A DNA stretch of 64,000 bases from an uncultured Roseibium sp. (GTDB taxonomy: Bacteria > Pseudomonadota > Alphaproteobacteria > Rhizobiales > Stappiaceae), in assembly GCF_947499295.1 (NCBI RefSeq), contig NZ_CANMNP010000011.1:1-64000 (forward strand), in the 5' to 3' direction. Each line of letters starts with the position of its first letter. The stretch's first letter is position 1. Position numbers and translations under genes: made by a program. This document shows, one piece after another, positions 20,669 to 29,800 of this stretch. Under the pieces are notes generated by a model. That model was not told where the DNA came from, did not search any database, and was given only the letters and a program-made list of their open reading frames with translations.

Positions 20669-21427
20669 ATGAGCGAGCGCCGCCCGTTCCGGGAAGTGAA
20701 GCTTCAGTGGCTAAGACTGCTGAGCTGTGATGCCAATATCAACGACAATGCCAAGTGCGTAGCGCTCTATATCGTGACCGCACATGTGAACGGCCACACC
20801 GAGAAGGCGTGGCCGTCCTACAAGACCGTTGCCGAGGCAACCGGCAAGAGTGTCAAATCCATCCAACGCGCCATCCGGGATCTGGAAATCGGTGGATGGC
20901 TCAGCGTTCAACGCGGGAATGGTGTCGGGCACAATACGGAGTATTGCCCTACCGACGCCTCGATCCTAAAGGCCTCCGAGCTTCGAGAAAAGACGGACAA
21001 ATCTGCCCCCCTTACCCCGTCTGAAGGCGGACAGATCTGTCCCGAAAGGCGGTCAGACGTGTCCGGCAAACGCGGTCAAATCTGTCCACCAAACTTAGAG
21101 AAAGAAAAAAATATAAAACCTAACGCGCGTGAGGTGCGCGCGAAGGCCATCTCTCGCCGCTCCGTTCCCGTCGTCGTTCTTCCAACAGCCCGGACCCAGC
21201 AGGTCGATGAATGGAACACCTGGCTCGCCGAAAAGGCCCTGCCCAACCTGGCGCGGTTCAATCTCGCAACCAGCGTGAACGGCTCGTCCGGATACCAGCT
21301 TCCAGGGCGATGGCCTCCGGAAGGTGGCTCCGACAAAGAGCAGGATTGCTTATCGTATTTTCTGAGCAGACTGCCAGCGAGTGCACACCAGGAAACCGCT
21401 CAAGTAGCCTATTTGGAGGCAGCATAA
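20669..21427 (+). CDS. Helix-turn-helix protein of phage/plasmid replication-protein style
   Basis: The N-terminal 110 residues form a winged helix-turn-helix of the kind found in replication initiators and phage O-like proteins: [39 protein letters not shown] and [17 protein letters not shown]. The middle (about 115-165) is low in predicted structure and has a repeated short motif, GGQICPE and RGQICPP, with the related form DKSAPLTP. The last part is basic. I prefer the ATG at 20669 (252 residues, SD AAGGAGG); the ATG at 20630 would add 13 residues. No integrase, primase or capsid gene is nearby. It lies just after tRNA-Arg, so it may be a relic of an integrated element. The function is not established. 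Confidence 0.6.
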   Translation: MSERRPFREVKLQWLRLLSCDANINDNAKCVALYIVTAHVNGHTEKAWPSYKTVAEATGKSVKSIQRAIRDLEIGGWLSVQRGNGVGHNTEYCPTDASILKASELREKTDKSAPLTPSEGGQICPERRSDVSGKRGQICPPNLEKEKNIKPNAREVRAKAISRRSVPVVVLPTARTQQVDEWNTWLAEKALPNLARFNLATSVNGSSGYQLPGRWPPEGGSDKEQDCLSYFLSRLPASAHQETAQVAYLEAA

Positions 21428-21558
21428 CCGCTGCGGAATTGCCATTGTTGCAGATACCGAAAGCTTCATCGAACTAGCCCAAACTCGAGTGGAAATCCTT
21501 GTTGAAACATCAGCCAGCATCTGATTGAAGCTCCAAACAAAACACTCAATGCGCGAAT

Positions 21559-22464
21559 ATGCAGACGAAGAAATTGGGAAAGTTCATTATGAAAATTGTC
21601 GCGAGAATTGCAGCAATCGAGCTCGTTCGCACCGTCTCATTGGTTGCCGCGGCAGCGTCAGCCTTTTGCATGGTGATGCTCACGTACTATGTCTTGGCGC
21701 TTCCTTTTTCTCTCTATTTTGGTCGTATTCTGCTTGAAGACTGGCAAGTCTTTTCAATGGCATTTGGATTGGCGGTTCTGCCGGCTATCTTTGTTGCCAA
21801 AGTGCCAGCCGTCGCCGCGAGCAATTTCGATGTGATTTTCGCAACAAGGCGCCCTTCTGAGCGGGAAATGACGTTGTTTGGCGGAGTCGAGGCGCTTCTG
21901 CAAGAGCGGTCTGTCGCGACAGGGATCAGGCTTCCCAGGTTGGTTTGGCGGATTCAGGACAGCGGGGAACTCAATGCCTTTGCCTATGCGCACAATCGGG
22001 TCGTGTTCACCAAAGGGCTGTTGCTCAAGTATGAGGACACGCCTTCCGGTATTGAGCGTCTAAGCGGTGTCATCGCCCATGAAATCGGACACTTACGCAA
22101 TTGGGATACTCGATTCCAAATGTTGCATCACTATCTCAATCTTCCCATCAATTTCGGCGTTGGTATTGCCGACAGGACGCTCAACCGGATCCCCTTCTTC
22201 GGTTTGCTGTTCATTGCCATGACAACAGTCCTATGCATCCCGGCCAAGGTCGCTGAGATGCTCATCAATTCGATATCGAGGTTCACCGAGTACGAGGCCG
22301 ACCGATTTGCCGCCCGTCTTATTGAGGGAAACCGACTTTCTGAAATTCTAGACGACTTCTCGAAGATGGAAGAACAACAGAGCGACACTTTCAGCGCGTG
22401 GATACAGCGCTCTCATCCGCCGGCAGAATTGCGACATGAGGCCGTATCGAAACACGTTCTTTGA
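21559..22464 (+). CDS. M48-family membrane zinc metalloprotease (HtpX/Ste24-like)
   Basis: The 301-residue protein has the zinc motif IAHEIGHL (HExxH, near residue 173) and a third ligand Glu in FTEYEADRFAARL, the M48 pattern. Hydrophobic helices lie at about 22-50 and 60-78, and two more near 205-238. HtpX-type proteases clear damaged membrane proteins. The gene starts at the ATG at 21559, or at 21589 (MKIVARIAAIE), which places the first helix nearer the N-terminus. It lies in an accessory stretch behind tRNA-Arg, so it may be an acquired copy rather than the house-keeping htpX. A 59-residue frame overlaps its last 29 bases. Confidence 0.82.
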   Translation: MQTKKLGKFIMKIVARIAAIELVRTVSLVAAAASAFCMVMLTYYVLALPFSLYFGRILLEDWQVFSMAFGLAVLPAIFVAKVPAVAASNFDVIFATRRPSEREMTLFGGVEALLQERSVATGIRLPRLVWRIQDSGELNAFAYAHNRVVFTKGLLLKYEDTPSGIERLSGVIAHEIGHLRNWDTRFQMLHHYLNLPINFGVGIADRTLNRIPFFGLLFIAMTTVLCIPAKVAEMLINSISRFTEYEADRFAARLIEGNRLSEILDDFSKMEEQQSDTFSAWIQRSHPPAELRHEAVSKHVL

Positions 22465-22615
22465 AAAGACCAGTGCCCTATTGGTCAGGGCGCTGCTGAC
22501 GAACGACCGCTTCGCGTCCCCATACCAGTCGTTCGAACTGAAATGTCGCGGCCTGGAAGCCGACAAAAACCGCAAGCTTTGGATCGATGTGGGTGCCCCA
22601 AAAAACGACCCTTAG
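22436..22615 (+). CDS. Possible small protein overlapping the M48 gene
   Basis: An ATG at 22436, inside the end of the protease gene, opens a 59-residue frame: MRPYRNTFFEKTSALL, then LLTNDRFASPYQSFELKC, and the end DVGAPKNDP. Composition is protein-like, but I see no ribosome-binding site of quality and no known domain. It could equally be a displaced 3' part of an originally longer protein. Low confidence. Confidence 0.3.
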   Translation: MRPYRNTFFEKTSALLVRALLTNDRFASPYQSFELKCRGLEADKNRKLWIDVGAPKNDP

Positions 22616-23092
22616 ATCAATTTCGCGATATTCTTAAAGTTGCTGTTAGGTCACGCGCCTTGTGAGCTGTTGACATTGGCCGAATTCAGCGATGCATTGG
22701 TTAACTGCTCAGGACGCCCGACTGTGCCAGAATATCCTACCGGAAGTATTCAGGGCAACAATCGAGCCGCTGCAGTTGGCCAGCCGGAAACCGGGGTGGT
22801 TTTCGTCGATCTCTACATAAACGACGGTCAAAAGTTTGCATCACCACCGCCGACACGGTTCAGAGACCCGCAACTGAATATCTGGCTGCGGATTAGCCGG
22901 AAATGTGACGACACGCTAACCCACATCAGCATGCATCGCCACCGCTGCTGCTATGTTGTCACACAGCTTCAAAGATGGGCGACGCCATTAAACCCGGCAC
23001 CAAACAGCTACTGACAAGTCACTTTTACCTGTCTGGCAACTCTGATCGGGCCTGGCGCCTATCGCGCACTCCAGCTACACCCAGGAGGTCCC
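22616..23092. other. Intergenic stretch with no convincing gene
   Basis: About 480 bp between the accessory genes and the PRC-barrel gene. A 124-codon open frame at 22640-23014 starts with TTG, has no ribosome-binding site and has a non-protein-like sequence. The promoter of the PRC-barrel gene is probably near 23020-23080. Confidence 0.4.
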
Positions 23093-23389
23093 ATGGACCA
23101 TTCATCACATGAGCCGCTTCAGGCCGGCGAGATCATTGCGGCTAACGTCAAGGGCACCGATATCTACGGACCCGATGATAAAGTGATGGGCAATGTCTCC
23201 GAAATGCTCGGCACCGGTCAGTATGCAAGGGCGGTCATTGAAGTTGGCGGCTTTTTCGGAATCGGGGTCAAGCAAGTTGCCCTTGATGTGTCACGCATCG
23301 ACTTCATGCGCGATGAAAACGGAAAAGTCCTTGCTCACACCAAGATGAGCAAGGTCGAATTGAAAAACCTGCCGAAGCATCGAGGTTGA
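23093..23389 (+). CDS. PRC-barrel domain protein
   Basis: PRC-barrels are small beta-barrels, found in photosynthetic reaction centre H subunits and RimM, that bind partner proteins or RNA. This 98-residue form is a single barrel: IIAANVKGTDIYGPDDKVMG, then NVSEMLGTG and YARAVIEVGGFFGIGVKQVAL. It begins at the ATG at 23093 after an AGGAGG site. Many alphaproteobacteria have several stand-alone copies expressed under stress. Here a small basic protein and the cyclic glucan synthase follow. The precise role is unknown. Confidence 0.85.
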   Translation: MDHSSHEPLQAGEIIAANVKGTDIYGPDDKVMGNVSEMLGTGQYARAVIEVGGFFGIGVKQVALDVSRIDFMRDENGKVLAHTKMSKVELKNLPKHRG

Positions 23390-23482
23390 GCTGTCAAAGA
23401 CAAAATCAACTGATCGGAACACTATCCGAAGCGCTTAAACACGCCGGAAAATGGCCTTCAGACGCGAGCACAGGAAAACGAA

Positions 23483-23614
23483 ATGGCAAAGGGCAAAAGC
23501 CGCCGTGGCAGAGAAGACAGAAAGCCGAAACGGAAAAAGACCACGCCTGTCCCGCCAACTTCTTTCAACAAGGAGTTGACCTTCGAGACGAAACCGAAGG
23601 CAAAAATTGCCTGA
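23483..23614 (+). CDS. Small basic protein, 43 residues
   Basis: The frame opens with MAKGKSRRGREDRKPKRKK and closes with TFETKPKAKIA. Stand-alone proteins of this shape (an MAKGQ/K start with an Arg/Lys-rich middle and a Pro-rich turn) recur in alphaproteobacterial genomes as conserved small hypothetical proteins. The size and charge suggest nucleic-acid binding, which is inference. It has GGAAAACG upstream of the start. It sits between the PRC-barrel gene and ndvB and is too short for routine gene callers. Confidence 0.6.
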   Translation: MAKGKSRRGREDRKPKRKKTTPVPPTSFNKELTFETKPKAKIA

Positions 23615-23807
23615 ACTGGCTTTGTGGCAGGACAATTGCCAATCTAACCGGGCATTGAACGCTGCTGCCAATAGGGCTTGCGCGGACAGATCCTTGATCG
23701 TGAATAGGCTTTGCTGCGGCCTGTAAATTTCCTCCGGCGGCATCTTGCATGCAGCACCGCCATTTCTCTGCTCGATGTTCGGCCAAAATTAGCATCGGAG
23801 GTTCCTG

Positions 23808-26800
23808 ATGATCGTCGGGTTTCCCGGTTGGTTGCCGCTTCGACGGGCAAGCAAAGCCCCTTGGAACGATATCAATCCTGTACGTGCAGAGATGTTCGGG
23901 GCCGAACGTCTGGAACAGCATGCGGCGAGTCTGGCAGAACAACAAGACGTCACCCTTAAACCACCACGTGTCGTGTCGTTGCAGCGCCGGCTGGAAGAAA
24001 ATGCGATTGCCTTGTCGGCCACGCACAAGGCCTGCAATCTTGAACTTGCAGCCGGTCACCCGATCGTGCCTGCTGCTCAGTGGCTTCTGGATAACTATCA
24101 CCAGGTCGCGGCGCAAATCGGCGAAAGCCGCACCGATCTGCCGGCCAGTTACTACCGAACGCTGCCAAAGCTCTCAGATGGCGCGTTTCGAGGCTATCCG
24201 CGAGTCTTCGGACTGGTCTGGACCTATGTGGCACACACGGACAGCCACCTCGATGCGGTGATGCTATCCAGATTTATCCGCGCCTACCAACAGGTGCAGC
24301 CCCTGACCATCGGCGAACTCTGGGCGATTCCAATCACGCTGCGCCTCGTTCTTCTGGAAAATCTCCGGCGCCTCTCCGACCAGATCCGCATGGGTCACAA
24401 AAGACGCCATGAGGCTGACCAGCTTGCAGACCGTGTTCTCGGCGCAGGGAACACGCAAACCCACCCACTAGCCTACTTAGAAGCTGGCCTGAATGGGCGC
24501 ATGTCCGAAGTCTTTGCGGCTCAACTGGCCAAGCGGCTTCGAGATTGCGATCCGCTCATCACTCCGGCTATCGGCTGGCTCGAGGAGCGTTTGGCGGCGC
24601 AGGGCAGCGATATTGATCTTGTTGTGCACCATTCACAGGAACGTCAGGGCGCTTCCAACGTCTCGGTGCGAAACGTCATCACGAGTCTGCGCACAATTTC
24701 CGAGATGGACTGGCCGGATCTGTTCGAGAGTGTCAGCCTCGTCGATGCGAAGCTGCGGGAATACGCGGGGTTTGCCGCAATGGATTTCGCCAGCCGCAAT
24801 CTCTATAGAACGGCCATCGAGGATCTTGCCCGGCACTGTGATCGCAGCGAAATCGAGGTGGCAGGGTTGGCGCTCGAGGCCGCAGGCAGAGCGTCAGAGA
24901 TGGCTGCAACGTCTCTCTCCGACGCACTTTGTCGGCGCCGAGGCGATCCCGGCTGGCATCTGTTTGCAGAAGGGCGGATCACCTTTGAGCGCCAAATCGG
25001 TTTTCGGCGAGCCTGGCGGCCCTGGCTTCACTTTCACCCCAGTCTTTCAGGTTACGCCGGCAGCATCATTGGCGTCGCCCTTGGCTTGCTCGTGCTTGGC
25101 CTCTGGGCGGTTACAGGTCTCGCCAACGCCCCCGTTTCGGGAGCGTTTCTGATCCTGTGGGCCGTCGTAGCCCTGATCCCTGCAAGTACTGTTTCGCAAA
25201 TTCTTGTCGATCGCCTGCTCGGTTGGACAGTCCCTGCCACCGCGCTGCCGGGTTTGGCGCTCGAAGACGGGATTCCAGCCTCGCTGCGCACTTTAGTCGT
25301 CGTGCCGACACTCCTGACAAATGTCAGCGATATGCGCGCGCAGATCGAAGGACTGGAAGTTCATTATCTGTCAGGTACAAAAGGAGATGTCACTTTCGCG
25401 CTTCTCACCGATGGCGTGGACACCCCTCACCAGAACATGCCGGGCGATGCGGCACTTGTGACACTGATCGACAAGGAAATCGCCAGGCTGAACCAGCTCT
25501 ATGGTTCGGCCCCGTCGGGCGTGCGCTTTTTGCATCTGCATCGCCAGCGCCGGTATAATCCGGTTGAGAAACTCTGGATGGGATGGGAACGCAAGCGCGG
25601 CAAACTGCAGGAACTGAACCGCCTGCTGCGCGGTGCCACGGACACCGACTACCGTACCCCTGATGGCGGCATCCCAGTCGTCCCTCCTGACGTCCGGTAT
25701 GTATTGACGCTGGATTCCGATACACGGATGCCACGCGACACGGTGCGACGGCTGGTCGGCAAGATGGCACACCCGTTAAGCCGCCCTGTTATCGACCCCG
25801 TCTTGCGCCGGGTAGGCGCGGGTCATGCGATCCTGCAACCTCGCGTCACTCCTGCCCTGCCGGCTGCGCGCAGTGGTACAGCCTTTCAGAATGCCACATC
25901 CGGGCCAGGCGGAATGGACCCCTATGCCGCAGCTGCGTCAGACATCTATCAGGATCTCTTCGGTGAAGGGTGCTTCACCGGCAAGGGCATTTACGATCTT
26001 GACGCATTCGAGACGGTGATGGCCGGGCGCGTTCCTGAAAACACCTTGTTGAGCCATGATTTGCTGGAGGGAATTTTCGCTCGAGCCGGACTAGCCTCAG
26101 ACGTCGAGCTCGTTGAAACCTTTCCTGATCGGCAGGACCTTGCGGCACGCCGTATCCATCGCTGGTGCCGGGGCGATTGGCAGCTGTTGCCCTGGCTGGG
26201 ACCGCACGGCGGGCTGGGTGCACTTGGGCGGCTCAAGGTTCTGGACACGCTGCGGCGCTCGCTTCTGGCGCCGGCGACCCTGGGCACGCTGGCACTGGGT
26301 TGGCTGCTACCCGGTCCGGCTGCCATTCTGATAACCGCGCTGGTATTGGCGATCCTGATGCTGCCGTCGTTCCTTCATGCGGCGGTTTCAGCAGTGCCGC
26401 ATCGTGCCGGACTACATCTTCGAACACATCTGCGTCTGATGCGCGAAGATCTGGCGCTGGCGTTGCTTCAGACCGGGCTTGCGGCAGCTTTTCTTGCCGA
26501 TGCCAGCTGGCGTTCGCTCGATGCCATCACACGTACACTGTGGCGATTGCTGGTCTCCCGTCGGCACTTGCTGCAATGGACCACCGCCGCCTCTCTCGCC
26601 GCGGCCCCGCGCCTGGATCTGGGCGGCTTCACGCGGGCCATGGCGCCTGGCACCACACTGGGACTGGCCCTGGCCGGGTTGACCGCCTTTGCCGCCCCGG
26701 CTTCGCTGCCGCTGATCCTGCCTTTCGCCGGGCTCTGGCTTGCTGCGCCTTTCATCGCCTTGCGCGTGAGCGAAATTCCCAAGCCAGGACCCGAAGCAAC

Positions 26801-29800
26801 GTTGACACCTCAGGACGCACAGGCGCTACGTCTGATTGCCCGCCGGACCTGGCGCTATTTCGAGACATTCGTCACCACGGAAGACTGCCATTTGCCGCCA
26901 GACAATTTTCAGGAAAATCCCAGTCCTTCGATTGCCCACCGCACCTCTCCCACCAATATCGGGCTCTATCTTCTGGCAACAGTGGCTGCGCGCGACTTCG
27001 GCTGGATCAGCCTTAAACAGGTTGCCGAGCGGGTCTCCGCGACTCTTGATTCGATGGAAACGTTGCCGCGTCTCAATGGACATTTCTACAACTGGTACAG
27101 CACGCAGGATGGCCGGGTCCTTGACCCTCCCTACATCTCGTCGGTGGACAGCGGAAATCTTGCTGGACATCTGATCGCGCTTGCCAATGCGTGTGAAGAG
27201 TGGGCGGAGGCGCCTGCCGCGGATCTGCGACGCCGTCGCAGCGGTCTCGCCGATCTGTTGGACTTGGTCGAGATCGACGCAGTTCGGGCCGGCGTACTGC
27301 CAGATTCTAGCTTCCCTGCCACGATGCGGTCATTACGAGATAGCCTGGCACAATCCGAGATCGACTGGTCCGCCTTACAACACCTCGCCACCGAAGCAGA
27401 AAACTCCACAGGGGCCAGCAACCTGTCAGATGCGAGCGCACGATCCTGGCTGTCACTGTTGCGCGACAGTCTGAACGAAATGGCCGCAGACGCGGTTGGC
27501 TTTGGCATCGACCGATCCGATCTCGCCAGGCATCTGCGACAGCTCGGCGAAACCGCGCGCAGATTGGCGATGGAGATGGATTTCGCCTTTCTGCTGAACC
27601 CAGAGCGCAAACTGCTCTCAATAGGCTATTCGGTGCACGAAAACGCGCTCGACCCGGCTTGCTACGACCTCCTGGCGTCCGAGGCCCGTCTGGCGAGCCT
27701 ATTAGCCATTGCCAAACAAGATATCCCTCCACGCCATTGGTTCCGGCTGAGCCGTGCCTCGACTGCGGTTCGTGGCGGCACAGCGCTTGTTTCATGGGCT
27801 GGATCGATGTTCGAATACCTGATGCCTGAGCTGGTGATGCGCGAACCCGAAGGTAGTCAGCTCGGACGCACCTGCCGATTGGCCGTCGCACGCCAGATCG
27901 CCTATGGCAAGGCTCAAAGTGTTCCCTGGGGTATCTCCGAATCCGGTTTCAATGCGCGGGATTTGGAATTCATCTACCAATACTCCTCTTTCGGCGTTCC
28001 CGGACTGGGGTTGAAACGCGGCCTTGCCGGCGATCTTGTGATCGCGCCCTATGCGACTGGTCTTGCCGCGATGCTCGATCCTGCCGCTGCGCGGAGGAAT
28101 TACGACGCGATCGAAGGGTTAGGTGGACTTGGGGTCTTTGGCTTCTATGAAGCATTGGATTTCACCTCCGCCCGGGTGCTGCCCGGCCAGCGTTTGTCGG
28201 TTGTGCAAAGCTATATGGCCCATCATCAGGGAATGACCATCGCGGCTATTGCCAATGCATTGACTGACGGGCAGATGCGCGCGCGCTTCCACCGCGAGCC
28301 GATGATCCATGCCAGCGAACTGCTGCTACATGAGCGGTTGCCGCGCGATATCGCCCGCACACTTCCACCTCTCGAAGAGCCGGCGAAGAACCTCATGCAA
28401 CCTTCGGAAGTGGAGCGAGGGCGGCGGATCTCATGTTGTCCGAGCGGTCTGCCCGTCAGCCATCTGATGTCGAACGGGCATTATGCTGTCATGTTGACCG
28501 CGACGGGAGGAAGTTATAGCCGTTGGGGAGACATCGCACTGACCCGCTGGGGAGAGGATGCGACACGTGACCATCAAGGCGCTTTACTGCACCTGCGGGA
28601 CATTTCGGACGGGACGGTGCAGAGCTTTGGCCCCTGTCAGGAAGGGGCGACGACGTCCGACCAGGCCGTACAGTTTTTTGAAGACCACACGACCTTCACT
28701 GCCCAAACGGGGCGGCTTGACACGGTGCTCGACATCCTCGTCTCCGGTGAGGCCGATGCAGAGGTGCGCCGCCTGTCCATCACCAATTCGGGGCGCGGTG
28801 CTTGCGAGCTGGATGTAACTTCCTATGTCGAATTGACGCTGGCGACCCCTGCCTCTGAAACAGCTCATCCCGCTTTCTCACGGATGTTCGTGCAGACCGA
28901 CTTCCTACCCGAATACGATGCGTTGATTGCATGGCGTCGCCGTCGTAGTCCGGACGAGCCGGAGATTTGGGCCGCACAGTTCATGAGAGTGGAAGGCGAG
29001 ACAATCGCCCCCTTGCAATATGACACCGACCGAGCCACGGCACTCGGCCGCGACCAGGAACAGGCTCGGCCCCGCGCCATAACTCACCCCGGCCCGTTGG
29101 CGGGCCACACCGGAACAGTGCTCGATCCAGTCTTCGCCTTGCGCAACCGGCTACGCATCTCGCCGGGAGATACTGCACGTCTGATGGTCTGGATGGTTGC
29201 CGCAGATAGCCGAGAGGCGCTGATCGACCTGATCGATCGTCATCATGACAGCAATGCCTATGACCGTGCTCGAACGCTGGCATGGACCCAGGCTCAAGTG
29301 CAATTGCGTCATCTCGGCATTTCGCCGGATGAAGCCGCTGATTTCCAGCGTCTCGCGGCGCCGATCCTTTATCACGACATCAGGTTCCGGCCACCTGCGG
29401 CTGTTTTGGCAAAAGGGTCCGGACGGCAATCGGGCTTGTGGCCGCTGGCAATTTCTGGGGATCTACCTATCGTTTTGCTGCGCATCGACGATCCGGCAGA
29501 CATCGGACAGGTCCGCGCGTTGCTCCAAGCTCATGAATACTGGCTTGGCAAACAACTGTCCGTGGACCTGGTTATTCTCAATGAAAACCCTGCCTCCTAT
29601 GTGAAGGACCTGCAGACGGCAATAGACACTGCCCTGCGCAGCAGCCACTCCAGGCCACGCAGCGGCGAACAGCGTGTGCGGGGAGCGGTGTTCACACTTC
29701 GCTCCGATTTGATCGCACCGGAGGCTCGCGCGCAGCTTCTGGCAGCCGCAAGGGTGGTTCTTTTGGCACGTCGCGGCAAAATTGGTGATCAGCTTGTCAT

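Noticed and set aside
20484-21558. Complete prophage behind tRNA-Arg
   Set aside because: No integrase, capsid, portal, terminase or lysis gene found; only one phage-style DNA-binding protein.
22640-23014. 124-codon frame before the PRC-barrel gene
   Set aside because: TTG start, no ribosome-binding site, non-protein-like sequence.
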